NCBI RefSeq assembly: GCF_031432425.1
Contig: NZ_JAVKPH010000004.1
Span: forward strand, 62,001 to 126,000
Direction of reading: 5' to 3'
Source: Ruixingdingia sedimenti
GTDB lineage: Bacteria > Pseudomonadota > Alphaproteobacteria > Rhodobacterales > Rhodobacteraceae
DNA: 64,000 bases
In this document: positions 50,328 to 58,344 of the stretch, piece after piece
Layout of the letters: each line of letters begins with the position of its first letter
How positions within the stretch are numbered: the stretch's first letter is position 1
The notes under the pieces: model-generated
Told to the model about the DNA's origin: nothing
The model's database searches: none
What the model saw: the letters and a program-made list of their open reading frames with translations, nothing else
Position numbers and translations under genes: made by a program

Positions 50328-52439
50328 TCAGTCCGCCGGTACGGTGTCCAGCTCGAACTGCAGGATCGCCGGGGCGGGGCCCGAGGGCGCAGGGGCGGAC
50401 AGCGCCACCACCGCCCGCGTCGTGGTGCCGAAACCCGCCTCGCGCAGCGCCGCATCCAGCCCCCGCGGGCCCCGCGCGCTGCGCGTCAGGTCCAGCGCCT
50501 CTTGCGCCATGAAGGTCAGATCCTCCACCGCGCTGCCGCGTTCGGCAGGCGTCAGGATCATCACCAGCCGGTCGCGGCCGAAGGCGGCGTCGGTGATGCG
50601 GAACAGCCCCTGTTGCAGCCGGTCGCCGGGGTGGAGCCGCTGCGGCGGAAAGGCGGTGATCGCATAGTCCGACCCGACATAGAGGATGTTGATGTCCACC
50701 GGCCGGTCGGTGTGGTTCACGGCCTCCATATGCACTTCGTCGTCGGGGATCAGGCGGGGCACGCCGCCGCCGGGCAGGGGGGCCAGCGCCACCGCCCCGG
50801 CGGGCCGCGTCAGCAACCGCGCCTCGACATCCAGCGCGCCGTCGCCTGCCAGCCCCGCGCCCAGTTTCATCAGGTTGATCGCCCGCGCCATATGGGTGAT
50901 CGTGTCGGCCATGGTCGCGGCCAGCGCATCGGTATCCTTGTCGGCGGTGGATACCGAGGGCGTGCGCGCCAGTGCCTCGCGGTCCACCAGCCCCGTCGCG
51001 GGCAGTACCCAGACGGCATCGGGCCGCGGGCTGTCGGGGATCACGGCAAGGCGCAGATCGGCGTCCGCCCCCGGGTCCACCAGCCGGATGCGCGCGCCCA
51101 GAAGCCCGTCTTGGGCGATGCGTCCGGCGGCGGCGCGCATGGCGGCGGCGGGGGGGCTGTCGCCTTCGGGCAGCGCGACGGCAAGCGAGAAATCCATCTC
51201 GGCGGCCGTCTTGCGCAGCTGCACCCCGCGCGGCAGGTCGGCGGGCGGCGCCATCCCCGCATGCGCCACCGGCACCGCGCGGGCGGTGAAAGTGTCGGCC
51301 GCCGTCACCTGCACATAGCCGAGTGCTGCGCCCAGCGGATCGGCGGCAGAGGCCATGACGGCCAGAAGGCTGCCCTCGCCCAACCCGTGCAGGCGGCCCG
51401 CGGGCAGGGTCAGTTCAGCCCCGTCGGCCACCGCCGGCCATTGCGACACGCGCGGCGCGGGGTCGGCGGAAAAGACCACCGCGTCCAGATCGCCTTCGAA
51501 CAGCGGCGTGGACCGGGCGAGGTTCTGGACGGCGTATTTGCGCAGCACCTCCTGCGCGACCTGCCGGTAGGTCGCGCCGGGATATTCGGCCAGCGTCTCG
51601 AACAGGGTATGGGTAAAGACGCCAAGCGGCATGCGCCCCGGCTGGCCGCGCGGCAGGTTCTTTTCCGGCGTCGTCTCGTTCGTCTGCGCGGCGAAAAAGG
51701 CGATCAGGCGGCCCGATCCGGCGGCCAGCGGCACCGGCGGTTCCGCGGGTGCGCGGGGGTCGGCTGCAGCGGCGGCGGGCAGGGCGCGGCTCGCCCCTTC
51801 CAGCGCATCCTCGGGGATGCCGAGCGCCGAGGGCGGCAGTTGCCGCGCGCGCACCTCTTCCTCGCCCGAGGGCGCGGCGCGGGTGGCGGTGCCGGAATGG
51901 CAGGCGTCGAACACCACCCAGACATCCGCGCCCTTCGCCCGCAACCCGTCGAGCATCTGCCCGATCTCGTCATCCACCAGCGCGTTTTCCACATGGGCCA
52001 CGCTGTCGTTCCAGGGGCCGATGTCGACGGGCAGGAACAATTCGTCCAGCCCGTCCAGTTCGCTTGCCGGGTCCGCCGCCGGGGCCTGGCTGCCGTGGCC
52101 GGAAAAATGCAGGTAGACGAAATCGCCGGGCTGCACCCGCGCGGTCAGATCCGCCACCGCCTGACGGATGGCGGCCAGCGTCGGCGCCGTGGCCCCCGGC
52201 TGGCCATCGGCCAGAACGGTGACGTTTTCGGGCGCAAAGGGCACCGGCGCGGCGGTGGTCAGATAGCGTTGCACCAGCGCGACATCATTTGTCGGACCTT
52301 TCAGCCAGAACGCCTCTGCCAGATTGGGATATTGCGATGCGCCGACCAGCAGCGCGTGATTGTCGCGCGCGGCGGCGGGCAGGGCGGCGGGCAGGGCGAA
52401 AAGCGCCAGCGCGGCGGAAAGGATCAGGCGGCGGGGCAT
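50328..52439 (-). CDS. Exported caspase-like (peptidase C14) protein, paralog 1
   Basis: The product has 703 aa with an N-terminal signal peptide ending PAAARD. Residues about 26-330 form a caspase-fold domain: DNHALLVGASQYPNLAEAFW, catalytic H115 in LHFSGHGSQ and catalytic C180 in VFDACHSG. The long C-terminal half (about 335-703) is beta-rich and ends in a domain with HMEAVNHTDRPVDINILYVG. A related ending is seen in the paralog at 58.3 kb. It is transcribed after the small exported gene upstream (13-bp gap). Bacterial members of this family usually cleave after Arg or Lys. Function here is unknown; export implies an extracytoplasmic role. Confidence 0.88.
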   Translation of the reverse strand: MPRRLILSAALALFALPAALPAAARDNHALLVGASQYPNLAEAFWLKGPTNDVALVQRYLTTAAPVPFAPENVTVLADGQPGATAPTLAAIRQAVADLTARVQPGDFVYLHFSGHGSQAPAADPASELDGLDELFLPVDIGPWNDSVAHVENALVDDEIGQMLDGLRAKGADVWVVFDACHSGTATRAAPSGEEEVRARQLPPSALGIPEDALEGASRALPAAAAADPRAPAEPPVPLAAGSGRLIAFFAAQTNETTPEKNLPRGQPGRMPLGVFTHTLFETLAEYPGATYRQVAQEVLRKYAVQNLARSTPLFEGDLDAVVFSADPAPRVSQWPAVADGAELTLPAGRLHGLGEGSLLAVMASAADPLGAALGYVQVTAADTFTARAVPVAHAGMAPPADLPRGVQLRKTAAEMDFSLAVALPEGDSPPAAAMRAAAGRIAQDGLLGARIRLVDPGADADLRLAVIPDSPRPDAVWVLPATGLVDREALARTPSVSTADKDTDALAATMADTITHMARAINLMKLGAGLAGDGALDVEARLLTRPAGAVALAPLPGGGVPRLIPDDEVHMEAVNHTDRPVDINILYVGSDYAITAFPPQRLHPGDRLQQGLFRITDAAFGRDRLVMILTPAERGSAVEDLTFMAQEALDLTRSARGPRGLDAALREAGFGTTTRAVVALSAPAPSGPAPAILQFELDTVPAD

Positions 52440-52452
52440 CGGCGACTCCTGC

Positions 52453-53085
52453 TCAGTTGGTCATCAGCGCATAGTCCGACCGCATGCGGCCACGGTTTTC
52501 CACGCGCAGGGTGAAGCGGCCGGTTTCGGCGGGCCGCCAGCCGCAATAGGCGATATGGCTCTTGTCGGTGTCCGAACAGACCAGCCGGCCGCGGTCGTCC
52601 TCGACATAAAGCTGCATGTCGGTGGGCTTTTTCGCCTCGACATAGACCTCGGCATATTCGCCGCCGCGAAAGTCGATATGCTCGTAAAGGTCGGCCTTGC
52701 CCGGCGACAGGGCGGCGATGCCGTAGATCGGGCCCGACAGCACGCCCTTGTCGGCCTCTGCCCGCGTATCCTCGATCAGCCCGGCGATCAGCGGATCGCC
52801 CGGGGCCAGCGCGGCGGCGGCATCCAGCATCGCCCGCCAGTCCAGCGGCGCGCCGCCCTCGGGCGCCTCGGGCGCGGCGGGGGCGGGGCCGCCGGGCGCG
52901 GGGGCGATGGTCTTGCGCAGCCGCGCCGCCGCCAGCACCAGCAGCGCGTCGCCCGCTGCCTGCCCGGCGGCGTAAAGGCGCGCCGACAGTTCCGCCCGGC
53001 GCAGGGGCGACAGGTCGGGTTCGGCCGCCAGCGGCGTCGCGGCCAGCATCAGCGCAAGGGCGGCGGGGCGAAGGAAGGGCGGCAT
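52453..53085 (-). CDS. Small exported protein with PPC-like C-terminal domain, paralog 1
   Basis: The product has 210 aa with a signal peptide near residues 1-21. A helical part (RLYAAGQAAGDALLVLAAARL) is followed by a Pro/Ala linker and a beta domain from about residue 128. That domain has the strand order of bacterial pre-peptidase C-terminal domains: YAEVYVEAKKPTDMQLYV, then GRFTLRVENRGR, and ends ALMTN. C170 and C181 could form a disulfide. It is clearly paralogous to the gene at 61760-62461 over both parts. It is first in an operon with caspase paralog 1. Confidence 0.75.
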   Translation of the reverse strand: MPPFLRPAALALMLAATPLAAEPDLSPLRRAELSARLYAAGQAAGDALLVLAAARLRKTIAPAPGGPAPAAPEAPEGGAPLDWRAMLDAAAALAPGDPLIAGLIEDTRAEADKGVLSGPIYGIAALSPGKADLYEHIDFRGGEYAEVYVEAKKPTDMQLYVEDDRGRLVCSDTDKSHIAYCGWRPAETGRFTLRVENRGRMRSDYALMTN

Positions 53086-53158
53086 CGGGGCTCCGGGTCC
53101 TGGGCGATGGGGGCAGGATGCGGCGGCGCGGGCCATCCGTCCAGCGGCGAATCTCGGG

Positions 53159-53173
53159 TGACGGGTTTTGTCA
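53159..53173. promoter_or_regulatory. Shared locus motif, site 1
   Basis: TGACGGGTTTTGTCA lies in the 146-bp divergent region. It is 74-88 bp upstream of the PPC-like/caspase operon and 59-73 bp upstream of the HtrA-like gene. It matches sites 2 (58268-58282) and 3 (62544-62558), and the flank CACGTGAT also matches site 3. Confidence 0.6.
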
Positions 53174-53231
53174 CGTGATCCCCCGCGCCCCGCCCCCTAG
53201 CCTGCGGGCCAGAGACATCGAGGAGGCCCGG

Positions 53232-54560
53232 ATGCGTGCCACGACCCTGACGACCCCCTTCCTGCGCCCTTTTGCGGGCGTGCTGATCGCGCTGGCGCTG
53301 CTGACCGCGCTGGCCGCCCTGCCGGCCCGCGCGGGGGCTGCCGCGCTCGACCGCGTGGTGGCGGCGACGCTGGTGGTGCGTTCCGCCGACCCCGAGGCGC
53401 GGTTTCTGGGTTCCGCCTTCGTCTGGGGCGACGGGGGGCTGGCGCTGACCAACGCGCATGTGGTGGGCGAGGCGGCAGAGGTCCGCATCATCCACCACGA
53501 CGGGCGGGTGGAGATCGCCGAAGTGCTGGTGCGCGACCCGGTGCGCGACATCGCGGTCATCGCGCTCGGCCCCGGCGCCGCGCCCGGGCTGGTGGCGGGG
53601 CCTGCGCCGCAGCTTGGCCAGACCGTCTATGCCGTGGGCGCGCCGCTGGAGATCGCCTCCACCCTGACGCAGGGCATGGTGTCGGCGATGGCGCGGCAGG
53701 TGGAACCGGCGGTGCCGATCCGCATGATCCAGCATGACGCGGCGGTGAACCCGGGATCCTCGGGCGGGCCGCTGGTGGATGCGCAAGGCCGTCTGGTCGG
53801 CATGAACAGCCGCATCGCCGACGGCTCGCGCTTCTACGCCGGGATTTCCTATGCGATCCCGGCGGCGGATCTGGACCGGCTGGTGCCGCTGATGCTGTCC
53901 GGCGAACTGCCCGCGGTGCCGCAACTGGGCCTGCGCGGGCGCGAGGTGACGGGGCGCATCGCGGCGGCGCTCGGGATGGATCCGGGCGGCGTGCTGGTCG
54001 ATCATGTGGCGGCGGGCGGGCTTGCGGCGCGGGCCGGGCTGCGGCCGGGCGACGTGATCCTTGCGGTGGACGGCGCGGCGGTGGCGGCGCCGGGCGATCT
54101 GGCCTTTGCCGTGGATGCGGCGCTGGCCGCGGGGCGCGCGCGGGTGACGCTGCGCCGCGGCGGCCAGCCGCTGGCGCTGGTGATGGACCTTGCGCCCCGG
54201 CCGATGGAACTGGCCGGCGTCAGCCGCGGCGGGGCGGCGGTGCAGAAGGTGCAGGGCTACGACCTCGCCCGCATGGGGATAGAGATCGACGACACCGGCC
54301 GCGTGACCCGCGTCACCGACAACAGCCCGGCGCGCAATGCGGGGCTGTCCATCGGCGACCGGGTGGTGACGGTGGACGGCCGCCCCTTCGGCGATGCCGC
54401 GGCGCTGCGTGCGGCGGTGCATAGGGCCGCCGTGCTGCTGCTGGTGCGCCGGTCGGACGGGTCCACCCTGCATGTGCTGCTCGACCCCTGGGAAAGCCGG
54501 ACCCGGTTCCGCCCGGTGGGGGGCGCGAATGTGCTTGACCCCGCCGTGGTGGTGTTCTGA
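53232..54560 (+). CDS. HtrA/DegP-like serine protease with two PDZ domains
   Basis: The product has 442 aa. GAGGAGG lies 6 nt upstream of the ATG. The signal peptide ends near ARAGA. The trypsin-like catalytic triad is H76 (LTNAHVV), D106 (VRDIAVIAL) and S177 (NPGSSGGPL). PDZ1 covers about residues 245-325 (GVLVDHVAAGGLAARAGLRP), and PDZ2 about 350-435 (ARNAGLSIGDRVVTVDG). It is a periplasmic quality-control or signalling protease. It shares an operon with the response regulator and kinase that follow, so it may be their output, their input, or both. Confidence 0.88.
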   Translation: MRATTLTTPFLRPFAGVLIALALLTALAALPARAGAAALDRVVAATLVVRSADPEARFLGSAFVWGDGGLALTNAHVVGEAAEVRIIHHDGRVEIAEVLVRDPVRDIAVIALGPGAAPGLVAGPAPQLGQTVYAVGAPLEIASTLTQGMVSAMARQVEPAVPIRMIQHDAAVNPGSSGGPLVDAQGRLVGMNSRIADGSRFYAGISYAIPAADLDRLVPLMLSGELPAVPQLGLRGREVTGRIAAALGMDPGGVLVDHVAAGGLAARAGLRPGDVILAVDGAAVAAPGDLAFAVDAALAAGRARVTLRRGGQPLALVMDLAPRPMELAGVSRGGAAVQKVQGYDLARMGIEIDDTGRVTRVTDNSPARNAGLSIGDRVVTVDGRPFGDAAALRAAVHRAAVLLLVRRSDGSTLHVLLDPWESRTRFRPVGGANVLDPAVVVF

Positions 54561-54579
54561 CATGGCGGCGGAGTGTGCC

Positions 54580-55293
54580 ATGCCCGACCCCGCCGACCCC
54601 CTGATCCTGATCATCGAGGATGACGCCGAGACCGCCGCCGCCGTGGCCGCCATCGCCCGGGGGCTGGGCACGCGCGTGGCGCTGGCCGCCACGCTGGCCG
54701 AGGGGCTGGCGGCGGCGCGGGCCGGGGATCCGGCGGTGATCGTGCTCGACCGCATGTTGCCCGGCGGCGACGGGATCGCGGCGCTGGCGGCGCTGCGGGC
54801 GGGCGGATCGACCGCGCTGGTGCTGGTGCTGTCGGCCCTGGGCCGCGCCGCGAACCGGGTGGAGGGGTTGGAACGGGGCGCGGACGACTACCTCGCCAAG
54901 CCGTTCGAGCCTGACGAGCTGCGCGCCCGGCTGCGCGCGCTGCTGCGGCGGGGGCAGATGCAGGTTCTGGACAACGATCTGATCGCCTTCGGGGATGTGG
55001 AAATCCGGCTGAAGGCGCGCACGGTGCATGTGGGCACGCGGCATGTGCCGGTGTCGCCCCGCGAATTCGCGCTGGTGGTCCATTTCGCCCGCCACGCCGG
55101 GCAGGTGGTGACGCGGATGCAGTTGCTGGAAACTGTGTGGAACCTGCATTTCGACCCCCAGACCAATGTGGTGGACGTGCATGTGGGCCGGCTGCGCCGC
55201 AAGCTGGAACAGGCTGCCGGGCGCCCCCTGATCCTGACCGCGCGGGGGGAAGGCTATGTCTTTTTCCCCGTCCCCGCGGTGGAGGGCGCGTGA
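54580..55293 (+). CDS. OmpR/PhoB-family response regulator
   Basis: The product has 237 aa from ATG 54580, with CGGAG 6 nt upstream; ATG 54562 would add six residues. The receiver has the acidic pair in IIEDD, phosphoacceptor D57 in VIVLDRMLPGGDG and K107 in YLAKPFEP. The C-terminal winged helix ends RKLEQAAGRPLILTARGEGY. It overlaps the kinase gene as GTGA. It is a good candidate to bind the shared inverted motif of this locus. Confidence 0.93.
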   Translation: MPDPADPLILIIEDDAETAAAVAAIARGLGTRVALAATLAEGLAAARAGDPAVIVLDRMLPGGDGIAALAALRAGGSTALVLVLSALGRAANRVEGLERGADDYLAKPFEPDELRARLRALLRRGQMQVLDNDLIAFGDVEIRLKARTVHVGTRHVPVSPREFALVVHFARHAGQVVTRMQLLETVWNLHFDPQTNVVDVHVGRLRRKLEQAAGRPLILTARGEGYVFFPVPAVEGA

Positions 55294-56636
55294 GCCTGCC
55301 GCGCGCCACCTTGCGGCTGGCGGCGCTGGTGGCGGCGGCGGTGGCGGTGCTGTCGCTGGCGGGGATGGCGCTGCAATACCGGCTGGTGGCGGACCGGCTG
55401 CACGCGGGGCAGGTGGCGCTGCTGGCGGCGGATATGGAGGGGCTCGGCGCGCTTTACGACCAGCGGCGGATCATCGCGCTGCGGCAGGCGATAGACTACC
55501 GGCTGGCCGCCGGGGGGCCGGGGCTGCTGCTGTTGCTGGGCAAGCAGGGGCAGGTGCTGGCCGGAAACCTTGCGGAGTGGCCCGGAGGGGTGCCGCGGAC
55601 GGCGGCGGGCTTCACGCCAGAGGGGGCGGCGGTTTTTACCGTCGACGGCGCACGCCATCTGGGCGTGGCGCGCGACCTGCCGGGGGGCTTTGCGCTGCTG
55701 GTCGCCCATCCGCTGGCGGCGGCGGATGCCACGCTCGCCGCCCTGCGCCGGGGGATCGCGGGGATCGCGCTGGCGATGCTGGCGGCGGGGGCGGCGGTGG
55801 GCTGGCTGGCCGCGCGGCGGATCATGGCACGCATCCGGGCGATCAACGCGCTGGCCGACCGGGTGGCGGCGGGGGATCTGGATGCCCGCCTGCCGGGGCC
55901 GCGTGCGGGCGACGAATTCGGCCTGCTGGAAACCCATGTCCATGCCATGCTGGACCGCATCGGCAACCTCAACCGCGCGACGCACCGCCTGTCCGACACC
56001 ATCGCGCACGAACTGCGCACGCCGCTGAACCGGATGCTGCAAAAGCTGACCCGTATCGCGGGGCAGGAAACGGTGGTGGATGACCTGCGCGCCGAAATGC
56101 GCGCCACCATCCGCATCTTCGACAGCCTGCTGGACATCAGCCGGGCAGAGGCCGACGCAGGCGCGGGCGGGCTGGTGCCGGTGGACCTGTCGGCATTGGC
56201 GGCCGAGGTCTGGGATCTATACGAACCGTTGGCAGAGGACAGGGGCCTGACCCCCGCCGCCGAGATCGCCCCGGACCTGTGGATCTTGGGCGACCGCACC
56301 CTGATCGCGCAGGCGCTGGCGAACCTGCTGGACAATGCGGTGAAGTTCTGCCGCCCCGGCGACGCCCTGCGCCTGACGCTGCGGGCCGAGGGCGGGCGGC
56401 AGGTGCTGGCGCTGGCCGATACCGGCCCCGGCATGCCCGCCGACCTGCGCGCCACGGCGCTGGACCGCTTCACCCGCGCCGGCCGCGACCGGGCGGTGGC
56501 GGGCCACGGGCTCGGCCTCGCGCTGGTGCGCGCGATCGCGGTGCGGCATGGCGCGCGGCTGGAGTTGCCCCCGGTGGCGCAGGGGTTTGCGGTGGAAATC
56601 GGCTGGCCCCCGCTGCCGCCCGAGGCGCGGGGCTGA
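55290..56636 (+). CDS. Membrane sensor histidine kinase
   Basis: The product has 448 aa from a GTG start coupled to the response regulator. Two membrane helices (near 7-27 and 153-175, IAGIALAMLAAGAAVGWLA) enclose a periplasmic sensor of about 125 residues. A HAMP domain follows (INALADRVAAGDLDARL). H240 in TIAHELRTPLNRML is the phosphorylation site. N box LANLLDNAVKF, G1 DTGPGMP and G2 GHGLGLALV are intact. The periplasmic domain is well placed to sense protease or envelope state. Confidence 0.92.
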   Translation: MSLPRATLRLAALVAAAVAVLSLAGMALQYRLVADRLHAGQVALLAADMEGLGALYDQRRIIALRQAIDYRLAAGGPGLLLLLGKQGQVLAGNLAEWPGGVPRTAAGFTPEGAAVFTVDGARHLGVARDLPGGFALLVAHPLAAADATLAALRRGIAGIALAMLAAGAAVGWLAARRIMARIRAINALADRVAAGDLDARLPGPRAGDEFGLLETHVHAMLDRIGNLNRATHRLSDTIAHELRTPLNRMLQKLTRIAGQETVVDDLRAEMRATIRIFDSLLDISRAEADAGAGGLVPVDLSALAAEVWDLYEPLAEDRGLTPAAEIAPDLWILGDRTLIAQALANLLDNAVKFCRPGDALRLTLRAEGGRQVLALADTGPGMPADLRATALDRFTRAGRDRAVAGHGLGLALVRAIAVRHGARLELPPVAQGFAVEIGWPPLPPEARG

Positions 56637-56640
56637 ACAT

Positions 56641-56666
56641 CAAAATTTTTCGTCCGAAAAATTTTG
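56641..56666. repeat. Perfect 12-bp AT-rich palindrome after the kinase gene
   Basis: CAAAATTTTTCG-TC-CGAAAAATTTTG, directly after the kinase stop. Both sides of the stem are AT-rich, so it could act as a terminator in either direction or as a protein site. Confidence 0.65.
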
Positions 56667-56677
56667 GCGCCCCACCC

Positions 56678-56700
56678 GGTCAGGGGGTTTGTGACGTGGC
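56678..56700. promoter_or_regulatory. Degenerate copy of the shared locus motif
   Basis: GGTCAGGGGGTTTGTGACGT aligns to site 1 with 17 of 23 positions matching when flanks are included. It lies about 47-69 bp upstream of the patatin-like gene. It lacks the exact TGAC/GTCA ends, so it is weaker evidence than sites 1-3. Confidence 0.3.
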
Positions 56701-56746
56701 GGCAGGCGCTAAGCTGCCGCCCGTCGCATTGCCCCGAATCCGCCCC

Positions 56747-58204
56747 ATGATCCGTTCCCTGACCCTCGCGGCCCTCGGCCTTCTGGCCGCCTGTTCGGCG
56801 GTCAATGCGCCCATCAACCGGGCGCTGCACGACGGCGCCAACCCGCCGCTGGTCGACCCCGCCCCGGGCCCGCCGGGCGAGGACGAGCTTTACGTGGGCC
56901 TTGCCTTTTCCGGCGGGGGCATGCGGGCATCGGCCTTCGCCTATGGCATGGCAGAGGCTTTGCGCGAGGCGCCCACCGGCACGCCCAACGGGTTGCTGGA
57001 CAATGTGCGGCTGGTGTCCGGCGTGTCCGGCGGGTCGGTGACGGCGGCGCAACTGGGGCTTCACGGGCCTGCGGGGCTGCGGGGCTATCGCGAACGGTAT
57101 CTGGTCACGGATGCCGAAACATACATGGCCAATTCGCCCCTGAACCCGCTGACCATCGTCCGGGGCCTGTCGGGGGGCGCGAACGGGCGGGCCACCTTCG
57201 CGCGTTATCTGGACGAAACGCTCTACCACGGGGCGACCTTCGGCGACCTGCGCGCGCGCTCGCGGGTCAAGACCTGGATCAACGCCACCGACATGGCGAA
57301 CCGCACGCCGTTTCTGTTCTCGCCCGAAACCTTCGACGCGCTCTGTTCCGACCTGTCGTCCCTGCCGCTGTCAGAGGCGGTCGCCGCCTCTGCCGCCTTC
57401 CCGCTGGTGTTCTCGCCCATCGTGCTGGAGGCGCATCAGGGCGAATGCGCCTATGCCGAACCCGACTGGCTGACCGCCGCGCGCCACAACCCCGAGGCGA
57501 CGGCGGCGATGCGCGCCCATGCCCGCGCGCTGGAAAGCTATGCCGACCCGGCGGCGGTGAAATACGTCAAACTGCTCGACGGCGGGATCACCGACAATTT
57601 CGGCACCACCGGGCTTGCCGTCGAACGCGCCCGCGCGCGGGCCGCCTATGCGCCCATGACCCCGGCAGAGGCCGTGCGGCTCAAGCGGCTTCTGTTCCTC
57701 GTCGCCAATGCGGGGGTGGAGGTCGATTACGGCTGGACGCAGAAGATCCCCGGCCCCGGCGGCGCGCAACTGGCGATGTCGATCGCCGGGGCCTCGCTCG
57801 GCGCCGCGACGCGGGCGGGCTATGACGCGATGCGGGGCGAGTTGCGCCGCTGGCAGGAGGATCTGGTGGAATGGCGCTGCGCCCTGCCGCCGGCAGAGGT
57901 GCGCCGGCTGCGCGGCACCGCCGCGGGCTGGGATTGCCGCGACGTGAAGCTGTTCGTGGGCGAGGTGTCGTTCGAGGGGCTGGACCCCGAGGCGCGCAAG
58001 GCGCTCAACGCCATTCCCACGCGGCTGCGGCTGACCCCCGATCAGGTGGACAGGGTGATCGCGGCCGGGCGCGCCGCCACCCGGGCCAGCGCGGAGTTCA
58101 ACGGCTTTCTCCACAGTTTCGGGGGCGATGCGGTGGCCGAACGCATGGCCGCGCAGGGCGGGCGGCGGATCGCGCCGGCGCGGACCGTCGCGGTGACGCC
58201 GTGA
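56747..58204 (+). CDS. Patatin-like phospholipase lipoprotein
   Basis: The product has 485 aa with a lipoprotein signal ending LLAAC (C16). The patatin domain has the oxyanion loop FSGGGMR (G56-R60), nucleophile S94 in SGVSGGS and D278 in LLDGGITDNFG, giving a Ser-Asp dyad. The C-terminal 100 residues are helical. As a lipoprotein it should sit in the periplasmic leaflet. Lipid acyl hydrolysis is the likely reaction. It lies between the kinase and caspase paralog 2, with AT-rich inverted repeats on both sides. Confidence 0.88.
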   Translation: MIRSLTLAALGLLAACSAVNAPINRALHDGANPPLVDPAPGPPGEDELYVGLAFSGGGMRASAFAYGMAEALREAPTGTPNGLLDNVRLVSGVSGGSVTAAQLGLHGPAGLRGYRERYLVTDAETYMANSPLNPLTIVRGLSGGANGRATFARYLDETLYHGATFGDLRARSRVKTWINATDMANRTPFLFSPETFDALCSDLSSLPLSEAVAASAAFPLVFSPIVLEAHQGECAYAEPDWLTAARHNPEATAAMRAHARALESYADPAAVKYVKLLDGGITDNFGTTGLAVERARARAAYAPMTPAEAVRLKRLLFLVANAGVEVDYGWTQKIPGPGGAQLAMSIAGASLGAATRAGYDAMRGELRRWQEDLVEWRCALPPAEVRRLRGTAAGWDCRDVKLFVGEVSFEGLDPEARKALNAIPTRLRLTPDQVDRVIAAGRAATRASAEFNGFLHSFGGDAVAERMAAQGGRRIAPARTVAVTP

Positions 58205-58267
58205 CCGGGGCCGCCCGCACCGGAGTTTTTCGGATGGAAAATTCTGGCGCCCTCTCCCCCCGATGGA

Positions 58268-58282
58268 TGACAAGCGCCGTCA
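58268..58282. promoter_or_regulatory. Shared locus motif, site 2
   Basis: TGACAAGCGCCGTCA, flanked by GGA/TCC, which makes a GGATGAC...GTCATCC inverted repeat. On the other strand it reads TGACGGCGCTTGTCA, matching sites 1 and 3. It lies 63-77 bp upstream of caspase paralog 2. Confidence 0.6.
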
Positions 58283-58309
58283 TCCGCCCCATACCCCCTG
58301 TCCGAAGGG

Positions 58310-58337
58310 TTGCGCGGTTTTCCGCCGCCCCTATCCT
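58310..58337 (+). promoter_or_regulatory. Candidate promoter of caspase paralog 2
   Basis: TTGCGC (58310-58315), a 16-bp spacer and TATCCT (58332-58337). The predicted start falls at about 58344, next to ATG 58345, so the mRNA would be nearly leaderless. No Shine-Dalgarno is seen before the ATG, which fits. Confidence 0.45.
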
Positions 58338-58344
58338 GCGGGCC

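Noticed and set aside
50502..52514. 670-codon open frame on the plus strand opposite caspase paralog 1
   Set aside because: It is a shadow frame; the minus-strand protein has a signal peptide and caspase His/Cys motifs.
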